In this document: one piece after another, positions 1 through 7,885 of the stretch
How positions within the stretch are numbered: position 1 is the stretch's first letter
How the letters are laid out: each line of letters begins with the position of its first letter
From: JAYZDB01 sp036338025
GTDB taxonomy: Bacteria; Planctomycetota; UBA1135; UBA2386
Length of the DNA stretch: 18,548 nt
NCBI GenBank assembly: GCA_036338025.1
Contig: JAYZDB010000053.1
Coordinates: forward strand, 1-18,548
Direction of reading: 5' to 3'
The notes under the pieces: generated by a model
Told to the model about the DNA's origin: nothing
Seen by the model: the letters and a program-made list of their open reading frames with translations, nothing else
Database searches by the model: none
Position numbers and translations under genes: made by a program

Positions 1-976
1 AGCGAGCTCAACATCAGACCAACTCATCAGCAACATCGATCTGATGGCGACGATGGCCGCGCTGACCGACCAGAAACTCAAAGACGGCGAGGGACCCGAC
101 AGCATCAACGCCCTGCCTACCCTCACCAGTAATCCCACTGAGCCTGCGCGCACGGAGTTGGTGTTGGGGCCTAGACGTAAGTCCCACCTGGCGCTGCGCT
201 CGGGGGATTGGATCTACATCGGCGCGCAGGGCGGTGGCGGATTTTCCAGCCGGGTACCTGGAACCCATATGCTCGGTGGACCGGCCGCGCTGAAATTCGC
301 GGGGCAGGACAATAGCGACGTCGTCGACGGCAAGATCAAAAAGGGCGCGCCTCGAGCACAACTCTACAACCTGGCTTCGGACGTTTCGCAGCGCAAGAAC
401 GTGATCCGCGAACACCCGCAACAGGCCCGCAAGATGCGCGAACGCTTGGACAAGATCCGGGCTCCGTCCGCCCCCCCACCCTTTGCTCCCCTGGGGAGGC
501 TGCGCTTCGACTTCGAGGGACACGATGCGCAAGGTTGGCGCGTCGTCGAGGGTGCGTTCGCCCAACCGATTAGCTCGGCGCCATCCTTGCCGCGCTGGCA
601 ACGTGATCCCTTTGGGCGCCAGGGTCGGTTCCATCTCTCGACGGCGGCCACCAAGAAGGACAAGGGCGCATCCGACAAGCAGGTCGGCGTCATCGAGTCA
701 CCGAGGTTTCGACTCAAGGGCAACAAGATCGCGTTGCTGGTCGGCGGCGGCTTCCGAGACGACGTCCACGTGGCGGTCTGCGATGCAAGTGGCAAGGAGA
801 TCGCACGCACAGGTGGCCGGAACAGCCCACGGATGGTGCGCCGGGTACTCAAGCTCCCTGATCACACCGGCAAGATCCTGTTTCTACGTGTCGTCGACCG
901 GGCCACGAAGAGCTGGGGACACCTCGTCCTCGATGACCTCTCATGCGACGGAGAACTCGTCAGCCGAGGCAAGTGA
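1..976 (+). CDS. Sulfatase, C-terminal part with appended glycan-binding-like domain (partial, cut at left edge)
   Basis: The frame is open from base 2, so the true start lies outside the window. The first ~80 residues read like the end of an alkaline-phosphatase-fold sulfatase: the NIDLMATMAALTDQKL segment followed by DSINALPTL matches the usual late-sulfatase motif, then comes a LALRSGDWIYI strand. The catalytic formylglycine site (CxPxR) is upstream and cannot be checked. After the sulfatase end, roughly from the codon near base 500, there is an extra ~150-residue beta-rich domain (RFDFEGHDAQGW, then FHLST, VIESPRF, LLVGGGF, RVVDRATKSWGHLVLDD) that resembles the C-terminal domain seen after some levanase-like and planctomycete hydrolases. 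Inferred role: removal of sulfate esters from algal or host polysaccharides outside the cytoplasm. The next gene converges on it 67 bp away. Confidence 0.85.
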   Translation, partial: ASSTSDQLISNIDLMATMAALTDQKLKDGEGPDSINALPTLTSNPTEPARTELVLGPRRKSHLALRSGDWIYIGAQGGGGFSSRVPGTHMLGGPAALKFAGQDNSDVVDGKIKKGAPRAQLYNLASDVSQRKNVIREHPQQARKMRERLDKIRAPSAPPPFAPLGRLRFDFEGHDAQGWRVVEGAFAQPISSAPSLPRWQRDPFGRQGRFHLSTAATKKDKGASDKQVGVIESPRFRLKGNKIALLVGGGFRDDVHVAVCDASGKEIARTGGRNSPRMVRRVLKLPDHTGKILFLRVVDRATKSWGHLVLDDLSCDGELVSRGK

Positions 977-1043
977 CCTGAGGCGCAGCCCGCAGCGCCG
1001 AGCCCCCACCGGAGTTGGAACCCGCGGGCCAGTCCGGAGCCAG

Positions 1044-1358
1044 CTACGCCGCTGGGCGAATCTTCAAGATTCCGCCGACAACGAGGATCCAGGCCACGAC
1101 GTAACCAAGGCCGGACGCCGCCTGGTACAGCTGCATGGCCTCTTGGGCATCGGTGACCGACCCACCATCCATGAGCCAGGGCATCACAAATCGACTGAAG
1201 ATGGAATTCGAAACGCCCAAGGCTGCCATCAGGAAGAACCCTACCGCAGCCAGCACAACACGCCTGGACATCGCCAGCAGGCCGGCGATCACCGCCAACC
1301 CGGGAACGATCAGGGTGTAGATGAAAAAGAACAACATACTCCAATCTAAAAGAGCCAT
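1044..1358 (-). CDS. Small three-helix integral membrane protein, unknown function
   Basis: 104 residues. Hydrophobic stretches at about residues 8-28, 34-54 and 84-101 suggest three transmembrane helices; the only clearly polar part is a short loop with DGGSVTDAQEAMQ near residues 64-77. The ATG at 1358 is preceded on the minus strand by GAGGTAGG about 7 bases upstream, one of the better ribosome binding sites in the window, which supports the start. I do not recognise the family. It is probably a single-gene unit, diverging from the secreted propeller gene at 1647 with ~290 bp between the two starts. Confidence 0.65.
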   Translation of the reverse strand: MALLDWSMLFFFIYTLIVPGLAVIAGLLAMSRRVVLAAVGFFLMAALGVSNSIFSRFVMPWLMDGGSVTDAQEAMQLYQAASGLGYVVAWILVVGGILKIRPAA

Positions 1359-1646
1359 CCCGGAAACCTACCTCAGCCTCTGTAGCGATTCCACAGACCC
1401 TGATGATGCCAGGGTTTCGGTCGTCACCGATGCCGCCGGTGCGTTGCACCCGTCAGTCCCGTTCCGAGTTGGCAGATCCTCGCGAGCCCGGCCCAAGTCC
1501 CCGGTTGCCACGGCCCTACGGTCCGGTACCGTTTTCCGCTGCGCAGCTTTTCTGGCGGCCATGCAAAAGTATGGTGGTTCGTCGGTGTCCAGATGCTGGT
1601 GACTTCCGTAACCGCCAGGAACACCTTTCCTGCCGCAAGGATTCCC

Positions 1647-3029
1647 ATGACTACTGCGAGAGAGTTTCTTTCCCAGCTGTCCACGCGGCGTGCGGGCGTG
1701 GCAGCATTCTTGTTCTGTCTTCTGGCGGCCCACGACCTGGCGGCCCAGAGTTCATCCGGAGCCCGGTGGGCCTTCAAACCCGAGGCCGGCTATCGGACCA
1801 TTCCCGGAAACGTCTGCGCGCCACTGGTCGAATCTCCGACCGAGTACTACCTGAGCTACAGCACGGGCCCGACCCGGTGGATCGCAAAGTCCTCGGATGG
1901 GTTGACCTTCACCAACCCGAGTCAGAAGGTCGACAACCGCCACAATCCTCACGTCATCGAGATGCCAAATCGCGATGCCAATGGCAGACGTGTCTGGCGC
2001 AAGTACCGGCACGACATGCAAACCGGCTACTTCTACAGCGAGAGTTCGACGGACCGGGTCCACTTCACCAAGGATCCCGGCGTGCGCTACACCCCGCACC
2101 CGAGTGACAAGGGTCGCGTCGGCGTCCATTGCGAGTTCACCGACAACAAGGGTGGCGTGGTCTTGCTCTACATCGGAGACATGCAACAAGGCGGCGCCAA
2201 CAATGTCCGCCGCGCTTATTCCACTGACAACGGCTGGACCTTCAAATGGGACCGCGCGAACGTGTTTGATGATCTGAAGTACGGTGGTGGCGGTATGAGC
2301 TACGTCGATCCACGGCAGTGCAAGTTGCCGGACGGCCGGATCGCGATCTTCGTAATGCAGCAAGGACCCAGGCCTCCACACCCTCCTCGCCGCAAGGTCG
2401 GCACGATCCACTGCTTCCTGAGTGACGACGGCGAGACCTTCAAGAAAGAGCCGTACCTCAGTCTGAGTCCCGAGGATTTTACCGACTTCCCGGTCTACTC
2501 ACTCAACGACCCCTGGGTCGTGTTGCTGCCCGACGGTCGCTACCGAATGTATGTCACTGGCCTGGTACCGGATCCCTCCAGTCCCGGAAACTACACCGGC
2601 GCCATTGTCAGCGCGGTCACCGAGAACGCCTTCGGCAGCGGGTGCAAGGGTTCCTCAGGCAATCTGCCAGAGATCAGCTGGCAAGGCGCACCATCTGTTG
2701 GCAGCGCGGACTTCAAGCTGGTGTTGCGCAACGGGCCAGCGGCCGGCGCGGTGATCCTGTTCCTGGGAGCCTCCAACACCAGGTGGGACTCCACGTCCCT
2801 GCCACTCGACCTGGCAATCCTCGGCATGACCGGTTGCGAACTTCTGGTCTCGCCAGACTTGTCACTGAGGGGTTCCGCGACGGGCGGGAAGTCGGCAGCC
2901 AGCCTGCCGATTCCAAACGACCCGCAGCTTCGCGGCGCCAATGTCTACGCGCAGTGGTTCTGCCTGGACCCGGGGTCCAATGCCTTGGGGATGAGCGCCT
3001 CCAATGGCGTCCGGATCGAGGTCTACTGA
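1647..3029 (+). CDS. Secreted glycosidase/sialidase-like beta-propeller with planctomycete C-terminal module
   Basis: 460 residues from the ATG at 1647, chosen because AAGGA lies about 6 bases upstream and because it gives a Sec signal peptide (basic residues, then GVAAFLFCLLAAHDLAAQ; cleavage near residue 34). Residues ~40-325 form a propeller-like region with Asp-box-type turns at 82-88 (SSDGLTF), 192-199 (STDNGWTF) and 259-265 (SDDGETF), plus repeated PDGR turns, as in GH32/GH43/sialidase-type folds. I cannot assign catalytic residues or substrate. Residues ~345-460 are a separate beta-rich module ending in DPGSNALGMSASNGVRIEVY, shared with three other proteins in this window. The product is probably cell-surface or extracellular and may act on glycans alongside the sulfatase upstream. 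An in-frame ATG-type start 18 codons earlier is less likely, because it would place the signal peptide away from the N-terminus. Confidence 0.8.
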   Translation: MTTAREFLSQLSTRRAGVAAFLFCLLAAHDLAAQSSSGARWAFKPEAGYRTIPGNVCAPLVESPTEYYLSYSTGPTRWIAKSSDGLTFTNPSQKVDNRHNPHVIEMPNRDANGRRVWRKYRHDMQTGYFYSESSTDRVHFTKDPGVRYTPHPSDKGRVGVHCEFTDNKGGVVLLYIGDMQQGGANNVRRAYSTDNGWTFKWDRANVFDDLKYGGGGMSYVDPRQCKLPDGRIAIFVMQQGPRPPHPPRRKVGTIHCFLSDDGETFKKEPYLSLSPEDFTDFPVYSLNDPWVVLLPDGRYRMYVTGLVPDPSSPGNYTGAIVSAVTENAFGSGCKGSSGNLPEISWQGAPSVGSADFKLVLRNGPAAGAVILFLGASNTRWDSTSLPLDLAILGMTGCELLVSPDLSLRGSATGGKSAASLPIPNDPQLRGANVYAQWFCLDPGSNALGMSASNGVRIEVY

Positions 3030-3059
3030 GAGTCGCGAGCGCGGCTCCTGAGCCCCACG

Positions 3060-4088
3060 TCACTTGTGGACTCGGAGTCGCGCAAATCGTCCGCCAGCTC
3101 CAACAGCATAGCCTGCGCCGCCCGGACCAAAGGCGACAGCGTGGTAACCGCGATCGCTGATCTTGGACCAACTACTGCCACCGTCTATCGACAGGTCCGC
3201 CCCGGACTCACCAACCGTGATCCATGCCTGCCGATAGCCAGGTATCCAGGCAACACAAGAACGAAACCCTCCTGGCGGTGCCGCGGTCACCGCACGCCAG
3301 GTCAAACCTCCATCCATCGAGGTCGCTGCATTCCTTTCGGTCGAGTCGTGTCTCTTGTAATCACCACCAACGATCACTGCCGACCCGTCAATTTTCGAGG
3401 CCAGGGAAAACACACCCGCCGACGGGCCATGCAACAAGGGCGTGTCCGCAACCGTCCAGGACAGGCCGAAGTCCACCGAACGGAACACACGGGCGCCAGC
3501 GATGCCGGTGACGATCCATGCACAACCCCGCGCATCGACAGACAAGCAGGTACCGCTGGCGGCAAACCCCCCTTCTCCTGGCAGCGCCTCCGGCAGGCCC
3601 GCGTCGGGAACCTGCTGCCAGGTCTTCCCGCCATCGACCGTGCGCAAGAGCTGGAAACGACGTCCAAGTGAGTCACCGAATGCCAGCCCGCGGTTTTCAT
3701 CGAAGAACGCGATGCCATCCAGGAAGGCTTTTGGGTCCGTAGCCTCATACAGCAACTGAAACGTCCGACCACCGTCGCGGGTACGGTAGATCCGGGCCGG
3801 TTGGCAGGCGAGGAACACCGCATGCTCAGCATCGAAAGCATGGATGTCCCGTAACTCCCCAGCCTCCTCGCCGGGTACCTTGCAGACCTGGCACGTCGCT
3901 CCACCATCGACAGATCTCAGGATCGTGCCCTTGCTACCGCTCGCCCAGATGACCTCGTCATCAACAACATGCAGGCCGCGGAAGTTGGACTGAGTAGCAG
4001 CGGTGAGTTCTTCCCATTGGATTGAGGACACCGTCGGCAACTGGCAGCCGGTAAGAACGATAAGGACCAGACCCGCGCAAATACGCAT
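3060..4088 (-). CDS. YCF48-like Asp-box beta-propeller lipoprotein
   Basis: 342 residues from the internal ATG at 4088, which places a lipoprotein signal (MRICAGLVLIVLTGC, lipobox LTGC with Cys15) at the N-terminus. An ATG nine codons earlier would bury it. Six Asp-box turns are visible at residues 59-66 (SVDGGATC), 103-110 (TRDGGRTF), 150-157 (TVDGGKTW), 204-211 (SVDFGLSW), 257-264 (SMDGGLTW) and 300-307 (SIDGGSSW). The first carries Cys in place of the usual aromatic residue. This spacing fits a YCF48/Hcf136-type or BNR seven-bladed propeller. Such proteins can be assembly factors or binding propellers; no enzymatic residues are evident, so the exact role is unknown. It is predicted to be membrane-anchored and converges on the 1647 gene with only 30 bp between them. 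Confidence 0.8.
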   Translation of the reverse strand: MRICAGLVLIVLTGCQLPTVSSIQWEELTAATQSNFRGLHVVDDEVIWASGSKGTILRSVDGGATCQVCKVPGEEAGELRDIHAFDAEHAVFLACQPARIYRTRDGGRTFQLLYEATDPKAFLDGIAFFDENRGLAFGDSLGRRFQLLRTVDGGKTWQQVPDAGLPEALPGEGGFAASGTCLSVDARGCAWIVTGIAGARVFRSVDFGLSWTVADTPLLHGPSAGVFSLASKIDGSAVIVGGDYKRHDSTERNAATSMDGGLTWRAVTAAPPGGFRSCVAWIPGYRQAWITVGESGADLSIDGGSSWSKISDRGYHAVAFGPGGAGYAVGAGGRFARLRVHK

Positions 4089-4279
4089 GACTCCGGTATA
4101 GCCCACTCGGTCCACGCTTGCACGAGTCCCGCCGAACCCGGCACCGCAGCCTGGTCAGGGTCGCAACAACGACCGCGCAGCGCATCTGATCTCAGTTCGG
4201 GCTCCGCGTCCTCGGCTTAGCTCGAGAGACTACCGGTCGGCCCAGGTCTCAGATCACCTTGGTATGGGAGCAACACGAT

Positions 4280-4301
4280 GATCCTGGCAGACAACAGGAT
4301 C
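4280..4301. repeat. Inverted repeat upstream of the C45 hydrolase gene
   Basis: GATCCTG (4280-4286) and CAGGATC (4295-4301) are perfect 7-base complements with an 8-base loop, in the ~295 bp divergent region between the YCF48-like and C45 genes. No T-run follows, so it is not a typical terminator. It could be an operator or a 5'-UTR hairpin, or chance. I saw no other feature in 4089-4383. Confidence 0.3.
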
Positions 4302-4383
4302 CCGGGCAATTTCAGGCCCAGATAGACCAGGACTTCACCACACGCATCTGGCACCGACTGTGCCTTCCGCTAACGTGTGCGCT

Positions 4384-5640
4384 ATGCGCAGAGAAGTTCA
4401 TTTCTGGTGTCTGCCCCCCGTCGCAATCGCGCTTTCGGTCCTGCTGCCCGCCCAGGTGCAGGATCTCGACATCCTTGAAGAGTGCACTGTCGGCGTCGCG
4501 TGTGGCAAGGCCACTCCTGACAATCGTCCGCTGCTCTGGAAGACCCGTGACACCAACGCAAAGAACAACGAAGTCGTGTACTTTACCGACGGAAAGTACA
4601 AGTACCTGGCGCTAGTGACGGCCGGTCAAGACTCATCGGCCTGGGCCGGAGTCAACGAGAAGGGATTCTGCATCATGAACTCCCTCTCAACAGACCTGCC
4701 CCGGGGCGAGAGGCGTGCCATGGGCAACGGCGGTTTCATGAAGCTCGCGCTGCGCACCTGCGCAACGGTGGCCGACTTGGAAGCCATGCTGGTACGCACT
4801 GCCGAGACCGGCAGACGAACCCGTGCGAACTTCGGCGTCATCGACGCCACCGGTGCAGCAATGGTGTTCGAGACCGGTGCAACGACGCACAAGCGATTTG
4901 ACGCAAGCGATCCGAAGGTCGCTCCCGAGGGCTTCATCGTGCGGTCGAATTTCGCGATGTCAGCAGACAACGCGAGGACTCGAGCAAGATCGATCGAGCG
5001 TTACCAACGCGGCAACTCGATCTGCAAAGCCGCGGTCGCCAAGGAGAACTTGACTGCACGACATCTGCTGCGGCAGTTCTGTCGCGATCTGGCCGACTCG
5101 GACGGCAAGCCATTCTCGGTCCCGCTTGAGCAGGTAGTGGGCAAGGCCCCAGCCGGAATGCTGGACAACAACAAGTGCATTGCACGGCCGAGCACACGCT
5201 CGGCCGTGGTGTTCCACGGTGTACGAGCCCCGGAACATCCCGATCTCACTACGTTCTGGGTGGTTCTCGGCGAGCCAATCTTCTCCGTCGCGGTGCCCTG
5301 TTGGGTGCGGACTGGCGCGGTAGCACCGGAGCTGGACGGCGAGGAACACAGCCCGCTATGCGATGCCGCCATCAGCCTGACTGCGGACGGCTACATCACC
5401 CGCAGGAAAGAAGGTCGGCGATCGCCGGCGCGCTACCTGAACACCAAGGAACTTCCCAAGATCTGGGAGCGGACATACCCCGCGGAAGACGAGATCTTCA
5501 AGGCGACCGCAGAACATCTGAAGACCTGGCGCAACAAGTTGCCGCCACCCGAGAAGATGCTCCAATTCCACCAGGCGATGGCAAAACAGGCCCACACATG
5601 CCTGAAGAACCTGGTCACGGCACGCAGTGGCGTGAAGTGA
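4384..5640 (+). CDS. Exported C45-type autoproteolytic acyltransferase/hydrolase (Ntn-hydrolase)
   Basis: 418 residues from ATG 4384; a GTG eight codons upstream is in frame but would weaken the signal peptide, and neither has a clear Shine-Dalgarno. The N-terminus (MRREVHFWCLPPVAIALSVLLPAQ) looks like a signal sequence. The family signature follows: the predicted nucleophile Cys34 in EEC34TVGVAC, then GKATPDNRPLLWKTRD, WAGVNEKGFCIMNS, ANFGVIDATGAAMVFETG and VRSNFAM. This order matches C45 peptidases/penicillin acyltransferase relatives, which self-cleave before Cys and then act on amide bonds. Self-processing would remove residues 1-33, signal peptide included. The substrate is unknown; N-acyl or peptide amides are the family norm. 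It appears to be a single gene, with the next gene converging 152 bp away. Confidence 0.8.
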   Translation: MRREVHFWCLPPVAIALSVLLPAQVQDLDILEECTVGVACGKATPDNRPLLWKTRDTNAKNNEVVYFTDGKYKYLALVTAGQDSSAWAGVNEKGFCIMNSLSTDLPRGERRAMGNGGFMKLALRTCATVADLEAMLVRTAETGRRTRANFGVIDATGAAMVFETGATTHKRFDASDPKVAPEGFIVRSNFAMSADNARTRARSIERYQRGNSICKAAVAKENLTARHLLRQFCRDLADSDGKPFSVPLEQVVGKAPAGMLDNNKCIARPSTRSAVVFHGVRAPEHPDLTTFWVVLGEPIFSVAVPCWVRTGAVAPELDGEEHSPLCDAAISLTADGYITRRKEGRRSPARYLNTKELPKIWERTYPAEDEIFKATAEHLKTWRNKLPPPEKMLQFHQAMAKQAHTCLKNLVTARSGVK

Positions 5641-5792
5641 TTGGCGAGTCTACGCGGCGTGGGCCCGCCTTTGCTGGAGTTCCTGCAAGTCCGGACCAAC
5701 TCCGTCCAACGCCAGCTGGCAAGGAAAGAAACCGGCCAGGTGCTGCGTAGTCGCCGACGCGGCATGTTCGAGCCGCCCGACGGTCGTCGTCG

Positions 5793-6872
5793 CTAGTAGA
5801 CCAACTTCAGCACCGGCATCTCGTGGTTGAACTTCTCGCCCGTGCTGCTGGTGTTGTTGTCCCTGCTGACGAGGCGGAAGCTATTGATACCGGTAATCCT
5901 CGGTCCCCCGATCGTGATCGCCGTCGCCTCCGAGAAGTTCATACCGAACGCATTCGCCGTGGGATCCAGGTTGGCCCACTGCGTGTAGAACGAGAGGTTG
6001 GTAAGCGAGGCCAGATTCGGGATCGTGAGCTTGCGGCTGACCTGACCGCTGGCATTTCGGGTGAACCCGGTCATCAGCAGGGCGTCGACGTATAGCTTGC
6101 AGTTGGGTGCACCGAGCGGAGTGAAATCCAGAGGCAACGGAATGCCTCCCCAATTGGTCGGGCTGAGTCCCAGCACATGGCTGACCGCAACCCCGGGACG
6201 GGCCTGACCACTCCAGAAGTTGATCGTCGATCCGAGCGTGTAATTGCCGGAACCACCCGAAGAAGAAACCGACGTCACCCCACCACCGGTGCATGGGAGA
6301 CCAAAGTAGGTGCGGATCCCGGATCCGATCGTCCCGACGTAGTCTGTCTTCCAACCGTTGAGCTTCTGCGAGGTGTCGGTGTTGCTGAACTCAACCAACA
6401 AGTGCGGACCGTTGAACAGATAGGAGGACTGAAACGGGATCATCACAAAGTCCCGCGGACTACCAAACACAGCGGCGGGCAGGTTGATCAACCGCTTTGG
6501 AACTACGACGGTTCCACTCGTCGCATTGGCCCGGTTGGTCGCGAAGTTGGTCGTCATCGACGAATTGGTCGCCTTGGTCGAACCAAACCAGATCTCCTGT
6601 TGGATCGTCGCCGCCTTGAATGCCGTTCGGCCAGTCGACCGACGGACCCCGATGCTGCTGACGATCGCGGGCAGCTTCAGATTCCCAGGCAACATGGTCT
6701 GGTCGATCCGTACCTGGGTACGACACCATGATCGTCCCATTGGATAATCGCGGTTCTTCCAGCCCCAGTGTTCTGCGACGCGCGGAGGCAGAACTCCGCT
6801 CATCGATTGTGCAGCCACGGGCGCCGTCAGGCTCAAGCAGGCCAACAGTGGCACAGTGGTCGAAATCTGCAT
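5793..6872 (-). CDS. Secreted protein with N-terminal beta module and shared planctomycete C-terminal module
   Basis: 359 residues from ATG 6872, chosen because it starts a clean signal peptide (MQISTTVPLLACLSLTAPVAAQ, cleavage near 22/23) and has AGGAT ~10 bases upstream; the upstream in-frame extension is not signal-like. Residues ~23-195 form a secreted module (HWGWKNRDYPMGRSWCRTQ; DFVMIPFQSSYLFNGPHLLVEF) whose DFVMIPFQSSYLFNGPHLLVEF-type strand recurs in the 9750-11867 product. Residues ~208-322 are the shared C-terminal module (LPLDFTPLGAPNCKLYV, then YTQWANLDPTANAFGMNF). Unlike its relatives it continues 37 residues past the module, ending KLVY. No catalytic motif is visible. It is likely a surface or structural protein and diverges from the MORN lipoprotein gene across 137 bp. 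Confidence 0.75.
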   Translation of the reverse strand: MQISTTVPLLACLSLTAPVAAQSMSGVLPPRVAEHWGWKNRDYPMGRSWCRTQVRIDQTMLPGNLKLPAIVSSIGVRRSTGRTAFKAATIQQEIWFGSTKATNSSMTTNFATNRANATSGTVVVPKRLINLPAAVFGSPRDFVMIPFQSSYLFNGPHLLVEFSNTDTSQKLNGWKTDYVGTIGSGIRTYFGLPCTGGGVTSVSSSGGSGNYTLGSTINFWSGQARPGVAVSHVLGLSPTNWGGIPLPLDFTPLGAPNCKLYVDALLMTGFTRNASGQVSRKLTIPNLASLTNLSFYTQWANLDPTANAFGMNFSEATAITIGGPRITGINSFRLVSRDNNTSSTGEKFNHEMPVLKLVY

Positions 6873-7009
6873 GGTCAAGAATCCTGGGTCGAGGACCAGG
6901 CACTGTAACCCACCCGCTCTCGGGACAAAACTCCCCTGGCAGACCTCACATCCAACAACTCCAGAATCGCGTTGCGGTACAACCACGACGTCAGCGAAAC
7001 TGGAACTCC

Positions 7010-7690
7010 ATGAAGACACTCCACCTCCCCACCATCGGCCTCGCCAGCTTCATCCTTGTTGTCGGATGTTCTGACCAGGAAAAGACACTAAGACAATATC
7101 CGAGCGGCGAGAAACAGTCAGAAGGCCACCTCCTGGGTGGCGCCGACGGAAAAGAAGTCGGGGAGTGGATCTTCTGGCACAAGAACGGCGAGAAGTTGGA
7201 GCAAGGCAAGTTCGAGGACGGAAAGAAAGAGGGGCTCTGGACCCGTTGGTACACAAACGGCAGCAAGCAATCAGCCGGCAACTACAAGAACGGCAACAAA
7301 GAGGGACCCTGGACCGGCTGGCACACGGACGGGAAACTCGAGCACAAGGGTGAGTACAAAAACGACAGGCACACCGGACTGTGGACCTATTGGCACGAGA
7401 CCGGTCAGAAGCAATCCGAAGGCATGTACAGGGACATGCATCGGGAAGGGCAGTGGAGAGGGTGGCACAGCAACGGCCAGGAGCAGTCGCTTGGCTCCTA
7501 CAAGAACGGCAAGAAGGAGGGTTACTGGATCCACTGGCACCCCAACGGCCAGGTCGCTGGTGAACACGAGTTCAAGAATGGGATCCAGCACGGTCGCTGG
7601 GTCTTTAGAGCTTTGGATGGCACCCTCGTCCCCCGTCCGAGCGGCATCTACAAGAACGGTAAGAAAGTCTCGGATCTACCTAAGAAGTAA
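7010..7690 (+). CDS. MORN_2/YwqK-type repeat lipoprotein
   Basis: 226 residues from ATG 7010, which puts a lipoprotein signal first (MKTLHLPTIGLASFILVVGC, Cys20); GGA lies 5 bases upstream. The long in-frame extension before it is Arg/Ser-rich and not convincing. Residues 51-194 are six back-to-back 24-residue units, each of the form GxWxxWHxNGxxxxxGxYxNG, with a weaker seventh from residue 195. This is the MORN_2 pattern found in proteins often annotated as YwqK-family antitoxins, though nothing here indicates a toxin partner. MORN-type beta-hairpin arrays usually mediate protein or lipid/membrane contacts. It is predicted to be anchored to the outer or inner membrane. Neighbouring genes are secreted proteins, and the downstream gene at 7886 may be cotranscribed across 195 bp. 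Confidence 0.8.
   Translation: MKTLHLPTIGLASFILVVGCSDQEKTLRQYPSGEKQSEGHLLGGADGKEVGEWIFWHKNGEKLEQGKFEDGKKEGLWTRWYTNGSKQSAGNYKNGNKEGPWTGWHTDGKLEHKGEYKNDRHTGLWTYWHETGQKQSEGMYRDMHREGQWRGWHSNGQEQSLGSYKNGKKEGYWIHWHPNGQVAGEHEFKNGIQHGRWVFRALDGTLVPRPSGIYKNGKKVSDLPKK
7160..7663 (+). repeat. Tandem 72-bp coding repeats in the MORN_2-type gene
   Basis: Glycines opening each unit fall at codons 51, 75, 99, 123, 147, 171 and 195, an exact 24-codon (72-bp) register with no indels over six complete units and a degenerate seventh. The conserved core per unit is G-x-W-x-x-W-[HY]. The DNA copies are diverged, so the array is old rather than freshly expanded. Confidence 0.8.
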
Positions 7691-7885
7691 CTCCTGGCGT
7701 ACCGGCAAACTCGGGGAAGAAGCGCCGATCGCCTGGCTTGCTCGCCATTCGTTACCGCCGAAACACGGGAAATGCGGTCCCTTGCACGGCCGGGACTTGA
7801 GGATGACCCCTGACTCTCCCAGGCCAACCTGATCTCCTGTAGACTTGACGAGTCCTCCAGATCCCACCTCGGTTGCAACCGTCAT

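Noticed and set aside
7160..7663. Regular tandem repeats considered as CRISPR or satellite DNA
   Set aside because: The 72-bp units are in-frame coding repeats without unique spacers; the 33-bp repeats at 17121-17309 are likewise coding.
7010..7690. Toxin-antitoxin system based on the YwqK-type repeats
   Set aside because: The protein carries a lipoprotein signal and no small toxin-like gene is adjacent.
7871..7880. Palindrome GGTTGCAACC just upstream of the 7886 start
   Set aside because: A 10-base palindrome is expected many times by chance in a window of this size; no flanking support.
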